From Oceanospirillaceae bacterium (GTDB taxonomy: Bacteria > Pseudomonadota > Gammaproteobacteria > Pseudomonadales > Balneatricaceae), in NCBI GenBank assembly GCA_003523085.1, contig DPHD01000021.1:26078-66790 (forward strand): a stretch of 40,713 nt of DNA, in the 5' to 3' direction. Below, piece after piece: positions 1 through 8,834 of this stretch. Under the pieces are notes generated by a model. That model was not told where the DNA came from. It saw only the letters and a list, made by a program, of their open reading frames with translations, and searched no databases. The stretch's first letter is position 1, and the number at the start of each line of letters is the position of its first letter. The translations under genes were made by a program, and so were the position numbers.

Positions 1-1
1 C

Positions 2-1309
2 AAAAAAGCCATGGCACGCATGCCCGAATTTGACGCCATGCGCGACCAAGCTGTCGAAATTAAAAACAAAGTCATTGAGAATCTCGACTATTACCTAGAA
101 ACCTTTGAATCTAACGTTCAAGCCAACGGCGGCCATGTACACTGGGCCCAAAGCTCAGAAGATGCCTGCCAAACCATTCTCGACATATGCCGCAGCGTAG
201 ACGCCAAAACCGTCACTAAAGGCAAGTCTATGGTGAGCGAAGAAATCAACCTCAATGAGTTTTTAGAAAAACACAGTGTTACCCCGGTTGAAACCGATTT
301 GGGTGAGTATATTTTACAATTGCGCGGCGACCACCCCAGCCACATTATCGCGCCTGCTATTCACCTTAACTTACCGCAAGTGAGTGATATTTTTGAAGAA
401 AAACACAACTTGCCGCGCAAAGAAGACCCTGCCGAACTTATGCAGGAAGCCCGCGACATCATGCGCGATCACTTTGTGGCCGCAGACGTGGGCATTACCG
501 GCGCCAACTTTTTTGTAGCCGAAACCGGTAGTACCATGATCGTCACCAACGAAGGTAATGGCGACCTCACGCAAACCTTACCCAAGGTCCACATTGTGGT
601 CACCAGCATTGAAAAGTGCGTACCTACACTAGAAGACTTAAGCCTGTTTATGCGCCTCCTATCGCGCTCTGCCACGGGCCAAGAAAGTGCTGTGTATAAC
701 ACCTTATCAAGCGGTCCGAAACAAGTCGGCGATCAAGATGGTCCTGAACAATTCCACGTGGTACTGGTGGATAATGGCAGAAGCTCAATGGTGGGCGACG
801 AACAACAGGACATGTTGCGCTGTATTCGCTGTAGCGCCTGCATGAACCACTGCCCTGTGTATAGCCAAATTGGTGGCCATGCCTACGGCTGGGTGTACCC
901 TGGGCCTATGGGCGCGGTGCTCACCCCCAAGATGATTGGTATTGAGCAAGCGGGTCACCTACCCAACGCCTCTACTTTTTGTGGCAATTGCGAAGCCGTT
1001 TGCCCCGTACGTATTCCGCTGCCCAGCCTCATGCGCACCTGGCGTGAACGGCAATTTGATAAGGGCCAAGGCCTTGCTTCCAGTCGTTATGGTATTCAAA
1101 TTTGGGCTGCATTGGCTCAACGTCCATGGCTTTACCACGCCATGACCCGCATCGCTATACCGATGATGAAACTGTGGGCTGGCCAAAAAAATCGCATCTC
1201 AAGCCTACCACTCGGCCGCGGCTGGACCTTATGGCGTGACCTTCCCGCCCCCGAAGGCAAAACCTTTATGCAGCAATGGAATGAGAAAAACAAGGAACAA
1301 CAGCCATGA
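2..1309 (+). CDS. lutB: LutB-type iron-sulfur lactate utilisation protein (5' partial)
   Basis: The LutABC complex oxidises L-lactate to pyruvate, and LutB is its iron-sulfur, electron-carrying subunit. Two ferredoxin-like motifs are visible: CIRCSACMNHCP and CGNCEAVCP, the CxxCxxCxxxCP / CxxCxxxCP pair typical of LutB. The N-terminal half matches the LUD-type domain shared with LutC (the VTKGKSMVSEEI and GITGANFFVAETGS stretches). The frame is open to the window edge and the family normally has a few dozen more residues before the PEFDAMRDQA segment, so the gene starts upstream; the ATG at 11 lacks a visible ribosome site. Its TGA overlaps the ATG of lutC by 4 bp, so the two are translationally coupled. 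LutA should lie upstream, outside the window. Confidence 0.93.
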   Translation, partial: KKAMARMPEFDAMRDQAVEIKNKVIENLDYYLETFESNVQANGGHVHWAQSSEDACQTILDICRSVDAKTVTKGKSMVSEEINLNEFLEKHSVTPVETDLGEYILQLRGDHPSHIIAPAIHLNLPQVSDIFEEKHNLPRKEDPAELMQEARDIMRDHFVAADVGITGANFFVAETGSTMIVTNEGNGDLTQTLPKVHIVVTSIEKCVPTLEDLSLFMRLLSRSATGQESAVYNTLSSGPKQVGDQDGPEQFHVVLVDNGRSSMVGDEQQDMLRCIRCSACMNHCPVYSQIGGHAYGWVYPGPMGAVLTPKMIGIEQAGHLPNASTFCGNCEAVCPVRIPLPSLMRTWRERQFDKGQGLASSRYGIQIWAALAQRPWLYHAMTRIAIPMMKLWAGQKNRISSLPLGRGWTLWRDLPAPEGKTFMQQWNEKNKEQQP

Positions 1310-1965
1310 GCACTGCCAGACAACAGATCCTAGGACGCATTCGCAGTGGCCTAAAACGCGGCCCTTTAAATGCGCAGCAACAAACACATTTGTCACAAGA
1401 ACTGACATCAAGAACTCGCACCACCCAGCCAGCCAGAGCTAAAATTACCGGCCAAGCAGCCTTAGATGACTTTAAAAGCATGGCTCTAGAAGTGGCGACT
1501 GAAATCGTTGACCTCTCCAATCTGGAGCAGCTACCCAAGGTCATGAGTCAGCTCATGCAAGACTCAAACTTAACCCTCCAACCCTTAGTGTTAGCCAACG
1601 AACCTGACCTTGTCGCATTAAACTGGGCCGCCGCCGGCATCGATACCGAGATACGGGTGTCTACCAAAGGCGACTCAGTGAGCCTGACTAACAGCCTTTG
1701 TGGTGTGGCCGAAACCGGTACCTTGGTGCTACGTTCAAGTCCCCACAGCCCAACCACGCTCAACCTGTTTCCAGACATCCATTGTGCGGTATTACACAAA
1801 GACAGCATCGTGGCTGGTTATGAAGACGCCTGGGATTGGGTACGTGACGGCGGCATCCCGCGTACAGTCAATTTTGTCACTGGCCCCTCACGCAGCGCAG
1901 ACCTAGAACAAACCCTACGCATGGGCGCCCATGGACCAAAGCGGTTGGTTATTTTTTTAGTGTAG
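1306..1965 (+). CDS. lutC: LutC, lactate utilisation protein C
   Basis: LutC is the LUD-domain subunit of the LutABC L-lactate oxidation system. The 219-residue protein has the expected length and carries the family's C-terminal segment (GVAETGTLVL, then HIVAGYEDAWDW-like and GPSRSADLEQTLRMGAHGPK). It is coupled to lutB through an ATGA overlap, with AAGGA about 10 nt before the start. The striking point is that its last 23 sense codons occur again, with only silent differences, at 17529-17597 next to the end of polB. The present 3' end may therefore have been supplied by inserted DNA that restored the reading frame. Confidence 0.93.
   Translation: MSTARQQILGRIRSGLKRGPLNAQQQTHLSQELTSRTRTTQPARAKITGQAALDDFKSMALEVATEIVDLSNLEQLPKVMSQLMQDSNLTLQPLVLANEPDLVALNWAAAGIDTEIRVSTKGDSVSLTNSLCGVAETGTLVLRSSPHSPTTLNLFPDIHCAVLHKDSIVAGYEDAWDWVRDGGIPRTVNFVTGPSRSADLEQTLRMGAHGPKRLVIFLV
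1897..1965 (+). repeat. Left copy of duplicated lutC 3' end (32-bp exact core)
   Basis: Bases 1897-1928 are identical to 17529-17560 (32 bp). The following 37 bases up to the stop codon differ at about ten positions, all silent, so both copies encode the same ADLEQTLRMGAHGPKRLV and then IFLV-stop. Upstream of the core the two loci are unrelated. This is what an insertion that carries and restores the 3' end of its target gene would leave. Confidence 0.88.
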
Positions 1966-1980
1966 CGGCGCATGCAGGCA

Positions 1981-3078
1981 CTAAGGTTGAATTATATTCA
2001 CTCGTCTTGTTAGCTCTGAAAAGACCTCCGGCCCATCGGGCCTTAAGTAAACTATTTCTTCCAACCGAATGCCAAACCTGCCGGGCAGATAGATGCCCGG
2101 CTCAATGGAAAACACCATACCTTCTTCTAATACCACCTCTGATGTAGCTGTTATGTAAGGTGGTTCATGTATATCAATACCTAATCCATGGCCAGTACGG
2201 TGTACAAAGAACTCTCCATACCCAGCCGCCGTAATTACAGACCTCGCAGCCTCATCGACAGTTTTTGCCTTAACTCCGGGCCTAGCAACAGCCATTGCAG
2301 CTTTCACCGCCCGTTCTACGATGTCATGGACCACCTGATAACCTTCTGGTAGGTGATTCAACACCGACATCCGCGTCATGTCACTAGGGAAACCGCCTAT
2401 GCGGCCACCAGTATCGATTAAGATCGCGTCGCCAGATTGAATACGCCTAGATCCTGTCTGGTGGTGCGGATAGGCTCCATTGGGGCCAGAAGCAACAATA
2501 CAGAACTGAGGTTTCGCGCCCTCTGTGGCATAGTGTTTATTAATTGCGTCGGCCACCTCTAATTCAGTCACGCCCTCACCAATGGCGGCAAAGCCCGCTT
2601 GCATTGCCCGATCATTAAGCAAGGCACTGTGTTTTATTTTTTGATAGTCACTAGCGTCTTTACGCATGCGTAGTTGGCCCACAGTGGACTGAGTAAACAA
2701 GGGCTTTGCATTGGGCAGTGCACTCATCAGTAGCAATGCAAAATCGGCTCGCATGGTCTCATCTAGGACAATAGACTCTGCGCTGGTGGCGTCAACGGCT
2801 GCCAGTGCTTGATGTAATGCCGAGACCGGACCCACATCATCGCTCCAACTAAAAAAGGGCATGGACGTATGTTGACGCGCAGCGTCGGCGTTAAGCGCAG
2901 GCATTAAAAACGTAGTGGTGCTTTTACCGATCAACAACAGGCACGGGCGTTCATCGGGGTGAGGTGTGAAACCCAAAAGCCATAGCACATGTGCTCCAGG
3001 TGCTAAGGCGACCAGATCGACCCTTTCCTCAATCATTTTATTACGCAATTCAGCGAACTTTTTCGAAACTATGTCCAT
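1981..3078 (-). CDS. M24-family metallopeptidase (Xaa-Pro dipeptidase-like)
   Basis: This is a pita-bread-fold enzyme of the prolidase/aminopeptidase P/creatinase superfamily, about 365 residues. The C-terminal catalytic domain shows every usual metal ligand: Asp in ILIDTGG, Asp in FPSDMTR, His in HRTGHGLG, Glu in IEPGIY and Glu in IRLEEI, plus the substrate-side His in YPHHQTG. Retention of all five ligands favours a metallopeptidase over a creatinase, which has lost them; the ectoine hydrolase DoeA is a related alternative. The start is taken as ATG 3078, with GAGGTC 5-6 nt upstream; a TTG 12 bp earlier overlaps that ribosome site. There is no signal peptide, so it is cytoplasmic. As the last gene of the island unit it probably trims imported dipeptides. 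Confidence 0.88.
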   Translation of the reverse strand: MDIVSKKFAELRNKMIEERVDLVALAPGAHVLWLLGFTPHPDERPCLLLIGKSTTTFLMPALNADAARQHTSMPFFSWSDDVGPVSALHQALAAVDATSAESIVLDETMRADFALLLMSALPNAKPLFTQSTVGQLRMRKDASDYQKIKHSALLNDRAMQAGFAAIGEGVTELEVADAINKHYATEGAKPQFCIVASGPNGAYPHHQTGSRRIQSGDAILIDTGGRIGGFPSDMTRMSVLNHLPEGYQVVHDIVERAVKAAMAVARPGVKAKTVDEAARSVITAAGYGEFFVHRTGHGLGIDIHEPPYITATSEVVLEEGMVFSIEPGIYLPGRFGIRLEEIVYLRPDGPEVFSELTRRVNIIQP

Positions 3079-3158
3079 AGTTGACCTCAAATTTAATATA
3101 TAAAGGTGTGGGTTTGTATTAAAAATAACTTACAAGCCATACGACCAATTAATTTGGG

Positions 3159-5342
3159 TTATTGAATGCGTGATGCTATGCCCACCGATCCGCGTCCAGC
3201 CACAGGATAATTAAAAATTGTGTAAAAATTATCCATAAATAGTGATCCTCCAATTAATACGTTTTGTGCCCCGCTACTTGAGCTCGATTCCAGACCGTGA
3301 AAACCCAATACGTACATATTTGGAAATTTATCAACTGGGTATTTGGTATTTAAACCATCATTAGGAAACGTTTGAAAATACTGTGCTGGAGTTACCACAT
3401 AATCTATAACACTACCCTTTGAATTTTCTAAGCTGAGCACTACATTGGTAAATACATCCCGCGCCTGAGAAGAAAAAACCGTCAGGTCTTGGTCTGAGCC
3501 TGTGATGGCAGTTTTAATCGCCGCAATTAACTTTACATCGCCTTTAAATCTAGACGAGCCAGAATCCGGACAAAATGCTACGTAGGGCAGCCCTAACTCA
3601 GTGTTATTAGTGAGTGATATTGGACCTCGCGCAGCAGTACTCACACCCACCAATTTCGTACCCCACAGGTAACTAACTTGATTTGGCGTGAGAATCTTTG
3701 AAGCCACATCTGGATCTAAGTCAAAAAACTCAAGCGACGAAGGGTCATATTTTGACTGATCAACACCCCCAAAAATGACTTCTCCTCGACTATAATCCTT
3801 AGACGTATAATAGGACACTACCTTATCTTGCATGTACCCAAGACGATATAAGTTACTCACTAACGTTGTATTGATAAACGGATCGTTTGAGGGTACTCCC
3901 ATTGACCCGTCAGCGACCAAATCATTCCAGTTAGTATTGGGTGGATTTGTTCCGTTTATTAATTGGGTAGCCTCCAAAAACGGCATAACGTCATATTGAA
4001 TGGATCCGATTTTTTGAGACCCATTGTTTTGAATCACACCGGAAAGGGTCAACTCATCAATCATATACCGATAGTCAAACTTTCCCCAAGGCCCTAGCTC
4101 TGAACTCCCATTGTGCGGACCAGTTTTGGAGCATTGCGTAAGAATGACGTCATCACCATAGCACCATTTATCAGAATAATTTTTGTCGTATTGACTATGA
4201 TATTGACAAGCCCAAGATGTACAGTCCGAAGATGCTACCCACACGCTCGAGGTGCCAGTATCCATCATAAACCTGAGTTGTTGCCGGTTAGAATTACTCT
4301 TATTACTGTTCATATTTCCGAAACTAAGCTCACCGTACCACGGAGTGCCTCCATTATTTTTTGCAAGACCTACATGTAAAGGAATACCTATTGCATTGAC
4401 ATAACTCCCTTGTACATCCGTGTATTCGTTTTGCAAGACTGAGCTAGTATAATTTTCCAATTCGTTAGTTTTATAGAAATGGGAATTACTCAGAACCGTG
4501 GACGTAAATGTTGTAGCAGCAAATGTCTTAAACCCATACAAGCTCATATCTGTCCTTGTCTGCTGGTCTATCAATCCCGTAAGTGCGATTTGCGAATGCT
4601 CATTGGATATACCGTCTGCTGACAAATTGGAAACTACCAATGATATGGAAATATTATCTGCGGCGCCTGGCACTAACGGGTCATAATCATAAAACCCCCG
4701 AACAGGATAGTAACTTGTACCCAGTTGAGCTGTTCCGTTAATAAAACCAGAACCTAAATCAACCAAACTTAGGGCGTAGTCTTGACCGATCCATGATCCA
4801 TCTATCAAATTTGCCAGGTTTGGTTCAGAAAAATCATTGGTAATCGGACACTTCCAATTTTGATCTTTATACCTCGAAAAGAACAAGGTTTCAGGGTACA
4901 ACCCCGTTTCCAAATTGTATCCGCTCAATAATGTCGTAGTATTTAGCGCGTTGACCAATTCAAGCTTCTCTTGTGAATTAGCAGGATCTATGTAGTACAT
5001 GCCTGCCATAGAAGACGTCCAGTGCCAACTTGGATCAGATTTAGATGATGTTAGGTAACTATGCCAAGGAATGGCAATAGCTAATGCTGACTGATGGATA
5101 GCATCCGACGCCGGCTGAGCAACAGGCGTAATATCAAAAAAACCAGATACATGGTAGGCACCCGAGGATCCAGTTGTAGATGAGTAACATCCAGATACCT
5201 CTCCTGTTTGAGAAACACTTAGTTTCATCACAGAGCCATAGTTGTTGGACCATACACCGTCCAACACGGACCCAGATGACAATGCATGAGTTGAACAGAC
5301 AGTGGCGAAGGCCACTAATATCAGACTATATAATACACGCAT
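3159..5342 (-). CDS. Secreted avidin-avidin-pepsin fusion protein (A1-type aspartic protease)
   Basis: The 727-residue protein has an N-terminal signal peptide (residues 1-20, ending STHA, cleavage before Leu21). Residues about 25-159 resemble an avidin barrel: LDGVWSNNYGS then GEVSGCYSS match the streptavidin positions Trp21, Asn23, Ser27, Tyr43 and Ser45 (here W31, N33, S37, Y53, S55). Residues about 178-292 form a second, degenerate barrel (IDGSWIGQDY...STVLSNSHFYKT, the last strand aligning with streptavidin STLVGHDTFTKV) lacking most ligand residues. From about 315 to 727 is a pepsin-like domain: first catalytic DTGTSSVWV at D361, the GEVIFGGVD strand, second catalytic PDSGSS at D593 and the C-terminal VLIGGSLFMDNFYTIF strand. 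AGAGGT lies 6 nt before ATG 5342. Bacterial pepsins are known (for example shewasin of Shewanella) but rare; I know of no avidin fusion. Sampled stretches are more AT-rich than the flanking genes. Confidence 0.87.
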   Translation of the reverse strand: MRVLYSLILVAFATVCSTHALSSGSVLDGVWSNNYGSVMKLSVSQTGEVSGCYSSTTGSSGAYHVSGFFDITPVAQPASDAIHQSALAIAIPWHSYLTSSKSDPSWHWTSSMAGMYYIDPANSQEKLELVNALNTTTLLSGYNLETGLYPETLFFSRYKDQNWKCPITNDFSEPNLANLIDGSWIGQDYALSLVDLGSGFINGTAQLGTSYYPVRGFYDYDPLVPGAADNISISLVVSNLSADGISNEHSQIALTGLIDQQTRTDMSLYGFKTFAATTFTSTVLSNSHFYKTNELENYTSSVLQNEYTDVQGSYVNAIGIPLHVGLAKNNGGTPWYGELSFGNMNSNKSNSNRQQLRFMMDTGTSSVWVASSDCTSWACQYHSQYDKNYSDKWCYGDDVILTQCSKTGPHNGSSELGPWGKFDYRYMIDELTLSGVIQNNGSQKIGSIQYDVMPFLEATQLINGTNPPNTNWNDLVADGSMGVPSNDPFINTTLVSNLYRLGYMQDKVVSYYTSKDYSRGEVIFGGVDQSKYDPSSLEFFDLDPDVASKILTPNQVSYLWGTKLVGVSTAARGPISLTNNTELGLPYVAFCPDSGSSRFKGDVKLIAAIKTAITGSDQDLTVFSSQARDVFTNVVLSLENSKGSVIDYVVTPAQYFQTFPNDGLNTKYPVDKFPNMYVLGFHGLESSSSSGAQNVLIGGSLFMDNFYTIFNYPVAGRGSVGIASRIQ

Positions 5343-5462
5343 AATTTACCTCTCATTTCAGCGACACGTTTACTGATCAATTGCGATATAAAAAAACAAA
5401 CATTACTTTCCGTTAAAAAACCTCTTTCTAATGAGCTCAAGTTGGTGTAACTGGCTCAATTG

Positions 5463-7127
5463 TTATATTTTCACACTATATATTTTTTCTGCAGTTTGCT
5501 TCGAAATTAGACCATTGCGAACATCGTTAACCACCAGTTCAGGGTCTCGTAATGCTGGATCACCGAGGCCACCACCGTTACCAGTAACAACACGAACGAC
5601 GTCGTTGTGTTTTAACGACAATCCAGACACGAACGCATAACGTTGTTTGTCACCCTCAACTGGAATGTGCTCGACATAATTAGGTGACCCTTCTGCACCG
5701 CTATCCAAGGACCAAGCTGGGAATTTTGACCGCGTATATCCTGCAGTTAAAAAGCCATCATCAGCCCTAATTCGGTAGTCCATAACAATGCCACGACCGC
5801 CGGTAAACTTACCTTCACCTCCCGCTTCGGTATTGAGTGCCATTTGATCAACCCACAGGCCATTCCTAGCTTCATTTATTTCGGCTGGACAATTGTAGGT
5901 TTCACCATGAAAACCACAGAACATCGCACTGTTGCCATCAGCTCCGTCTCGACCTCCCCAACCACCAATTTGCGGCTCAATTATGGTGTATTGACGCCCT
6001 GTATCAGGGTGTGTGCCACCAATAAAAGTGCCACAAACAGAGCCAAAATGACCCGCTGACAATCGTTCTGGCATATGCTGGGCCAGACAACGCCACATGA
6101 TGTCATAGGCTCTTAGCTCAATCTCATAGTAAAACCCTACTGGCGCCGGTTCCTGAGCATCAAACACCGTAGCAGGCTTGGTCATCAATTCAATAGGGCG
6201 AAATGAGCCACCGTTACATGGCGAGTATGGGTTGGTAAGCGACTTAAAGATCATTTGGGCGCCCACCATTACCCCGTCTCTGGTAGTGTTTACGGGCGCT
6301 GCAACTTGATCTGGATTGTCCGTTAAATCAACGCAAAAGCTTTCATCGCTAATTGTGATCTTCACCTTATACATGCTGCCATCATCTTGCTCTTCTTCTA
6401 ACTCGAAGATTCCTTTGGGAAGCTTTGCTAATTCCAAACGCGAAGACGCTTCACCGTAATCCATAAAATCAACCATGGCGTATTCAAATACTTCTACTCC
6501 ATACTTCTGCGCTAATTCCTGTATTCGTATTGCACCGATTCTAGCGGCCGAAATACCCGACCATACATCACCATGGAGTACATCGGGCATGCGTGAATTC
6601 ACCGTCATAATGTCCATTACCGAGCCGATGGTGACGCCTTTACTAATCAGCTTTATAGCGGGTAGGCGAATGCCCTCTTGAAATATTTCTGTCGCATCAC
6701 CGGAAAGAGAACCCGGGGCCATACCACCCACGTCGGAGTTGTGGGCAATATTAGCAGTCCATGCAATAAGATGATCATTAACAAATACAGGCATAGCGAT
6801 AATAATGTCATTTAAATGAGTCACACCACCGTAATAGGGATCGTTGGTAACGAACACATCGCCTGCAGAAATTTCGTCTCGTGGGCCATATTTACCCTTG
6901 ATGACTTTTATCGCTTTATCGAGCACACCCACGAAGGCGGGAATACCAGCACCGGAGGTGGCAATTTCTCCATCGGCATCAAGGATGCCTGTACCCATAT
7001 CCAGCACCTCGTAAATGATGGAGCTCATGGCGGTTTTACGAATCGACGCAAACATCTCATCGGCCGTAGCTTGCAAAGAATTTTGAATTATCTCTAGAGT
7101 GATTGGATCAAACTTGGTCTTTGTCAT
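5463..7127 (-). CDS. hyuB: HyuB-type hydantoinase/oxoprolinase B subunit, copy 1
   Basis: This 554-residue protein belongs to the hydantoinase B / 5-oxoprolinase C-terminal family, the partner subunit of HyuA in ATP-dependent opening of cyclic amides such as hydantoins, N-methylhydantoin or 5-oxoproline (acetone and acetophenone carboxylases are relatives). Family hallmarks are visible: DPITLEIIQNSLQ at the start, the NDPYYGGVTHLND segment, AHNSDVGGMAPGS, a histidine-rich AQHMPERLSAGHFGS and the glycine-rich GNGGGLGDP near the C-terminus. It is very similar along its whole length to the next gene upstream, from which it is separated by 26 bp; AGAGGG precedes ATG 7127. The substrate cannot be read from sequence. 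It is cytoplasmic. Confidence 0.92.
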   Translation of the reverse strand: MTKTKFDPITLEIIQNSLQATADEMFASIRKTAMSSIIYEVLDMGTGILDADGEIATSGAGIPAFVGVLDKAIKVIKGKYGPRDEISAGDVFVTNDPYYGGVTHLNDIIIAMPVFVNDHLIAWTANIAHNSDVGGMAPGSLSGDATEIFQEGIRLPAIKLISKGVTIGSVMDIMTVNSRMPDVLHGDVWSGISAARIGAIRIQELAQKYGVEVFEYAMVDFMDYGEASSRLELAKLPKGIFELEEEQDDGSMYKVKITISDESFCVDLTDNPDQVAAPVNTTRDGVMVGAQMIFKSLTNPYSPCNGGSFRPIELMTKPATVFDAQEPAPVGFYYEIELRAYDIMWRCLAQHMPERLSAGHFGSVCGTFIGGTHPDTGRQYTIIEPQIGGWGGRDGADGNSAMFCGFHGETYNCPAEINEARNGLWVDQMALNTEAGGEGKFTGGRGIVMDYRIRADDGFLTAGYTRSKFPAWSLDSGAEGSPNYVEHIPVEGDKQRYAFVSGLSLKHNDVVRVVTGNGGGLGDPALRDPELVVNDVRNGLISKQTAEKIYSVKI

Positions 7128-7153
7128 GGTATTTCCCTCTTAGGTGCGCCGTT

Positions 7154-8830
7154 TCATGTGACTGAAACGCCATAAACAGATTGAGCATGAGTTTGGCTAA
7201 TGAACCCATTTTTATAGTCCGCCAACACTGACTCACGTTTGCGGTTTTTTGGCTGGCCATAGCCCCCACCATTGCCAGTGACAACCCGTACAACGTCACC
7301 AAGCTGGAGTGCTAAACCTGAAACAAAAGCGTAGCGCTTGGCCATCCCAGCCTGTGGAATATGTACTATGTAATTGGGGGAACCCTGTAACCCTTTGTTT
7401 AATGCCCATGGGGGATATTTGGAACGCGTATAGCCTGCGGTTAGGTAACTATCTGGTGCTCGAATTCGGTAGTCCATAACAATGCCTCGCCCACCGGTAA
7501 ATTCTCCCTCGCCGCCAGTGGCCATATTTAACGCCATCTGATCCACCCAAAGGCCATTACGAGCTTCGTTGATTTCGGCGGGGCAATTATAAGTATCTCC
7601 ATGGGCACCACAAAACATGGCGCTATTACCATCCCGATCGAAAGCGCCACCCCAACCACCAATTTGTGGTTCAACGATAGTATAATGGCGACCCGTATCG
7701 GCATGAGTTCCACCCAAAAAGGTACCGCATACAGAGGCAAAATGGCCGGCGGGAAGTCGTTCAGGCATTTGTTGCGCCAAACACCGCCAAACCAAGTCAT
7801 AAACCCTTAACTTGACTTCATAATAAAAACCTACAGCTGCTGGAGCTTGAGCATCAACTACGGTGCCTGGGCGGGTGATCACTTGTAACGGTTTAAAACT
7901 GCCGCCATTGGCCGCGGTCAAAGGATCGGTGATGGCTTTAAAAATCATTTGCATCGACACCAAAACACCATCGCGACTGGTATTGATAGGGCCGGCAACT
8001 TGTTCTGGATTGTCCGTCAAATCAACCAGGAACACCTGCTCGGATATGGCTATTTTAACCTTGTAGGTACTGCCATCATCTTGCGTTTCCGCCAATTCAA
8101 ATGTACCTGAGGGTAGCTTGGCAAGGGCTTTCAAGGATACTAACTCACCTTGTCGCAAACACTTATCCATGGATTCAGTAAAGACACTTGAGTCATACTT
8201 CTTGACTAATTCGACTATTCGTTTCACACCAATACGTGCGGCAGCAATGCCCGCCCACACGTCGCCCCTGAGCACATCGGGCATGCGTGAGTTAGCAGTT
8301 AAGATGTCCATGACCGGCTCAATTAACCTGTCGCCTTGAATGATTTTAATGGCTGGCAGGCGTATGCCTTCTTGAAAAATATCGATCGCTTCGCCCGACA
8401 AAGACCCAGGCGCCATGCCCCCAACATCAGAGTGATGCGCTATATTGGCGGTCCAAGCCAGCAGGCGACCATCAACAAAAACCGGCATGGCGATCACAAT
8501 ATCATTGAGATGAGTCACACCGCCAAAATAAGGGTCATTGGTAATAAATACATCCCCTTCATGAATTACACCCTCCTGACCAAACTTAGCGATCAGCACC
8601 TTCACAGCTTTATCCAGCACCCCCACAAAGCCAGGAATGCCTGCACCTGAAGACACGCTCTCACCTTGGGCATCTAACACTCCAGTGCCCATATCGAGCA
8701 CCTCGTAGATGATGGAGCTCATAGCGGTTTTACGAAATGCAGCAAACATTTCGTCCGCTGCAGCTTGCAACGAATTTTCAATGATTTCCAAGGTGATTGG
8801 ATCAAATTGAGTGGGCTTGGGCGTATCCAT
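7154..8830 (-). CDS. hyuB: HyuB-type hydantoinase/oxoprolinase B subunit, copy 2
   Basis: This second hydantoinase B paralogue has 558 residues from ATG 8830. A further in-frame start exists at 8872, but it lies inside hyuA and would add 14 residues without family similarity; the ATG at 8830 lies 4 bp after the hyuA stop and gives the same N-terminus (DPITLEIIENSLQ) as its neighbour. It shares the NDPYFGGVTHLND, AHHSDVGGMAPGS, AGHFASVCGTF and TGNGGGYGQP segments. HyuA and one HyuB normally form one enzyme; two HyuB copies beside a single HyuA suggest either a mixed complex or two enzymes with different substrates sharing the ATP-binding subunit. Confidence 0.92.
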   Translation of the reverse strand: MDTPKPTQFDPITLEIIENSLQAAADEMFAAFRKTAMSSIIYEVLDMGTGVLDAQGESVSSGAGIPGFVGVLDKAVKVLIAKFGQEGVIHEGDVFITNDPYFGGVTHLNDIVIAMPVFVDGRLLAWTANIAHHSDVGGMAPGSLSGEAIDIFQEGIRLPAIKIIQGDRLIEPVMDILTANSRMPDVLRGDVWAGIAAARIGVKRIVELVKKYDSSVFTESMDKCLRQGELVSLKALAKLPSGTFELAETQDDGSTYKVKIAISEQVFLVDLTDNPEQVAGPINTSRDGVLVSMQMIFKAITDPLTAANGGSFKPLQVITRPGTVVDAQAPAAVGFYYEVKLRVYDLVWRCLAQQMPERLPAGHFASVCGTFLGGTHADTGRHYTIVEPQIGGWGGAFDRDGNSAMFCGAHGDTYNCPAEINEARNGLWVDQMALNMATGGEGEFTGGRGIVMDYRIRAPDSYLTAGYTRSKYPPWALNKGLQGSPNYIVHIPQAGMAKRYAFVSGLALQLGDVVRVVTGNGGGYGQPKNRKRESVLADYKNGFISQTHAQSVYGVSVT

Positions 8831-8834
8831 TGGC

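Noticed and set aside
936..1145. Small plus-strand frames inside lutB and many similar frames inside other genes
   Set aside because: They are out-of-frame shadows of well-supported coding sequences and lack ribosome sites or recognisable domains.
1981..3078. Creatinase assignment for the M24 protein
   Set aside because: All five metal ligands of metallopeptidases are present, whereas creatinases have lost them.
5343..5462. Terminator between hyuB copy 1 and the avidin-pepsin gene
   Set aside because: A GAGC...GCTC hairpin with internal mismatches exists, but its T-run is about 15 nt away, so I cannot support termination here.
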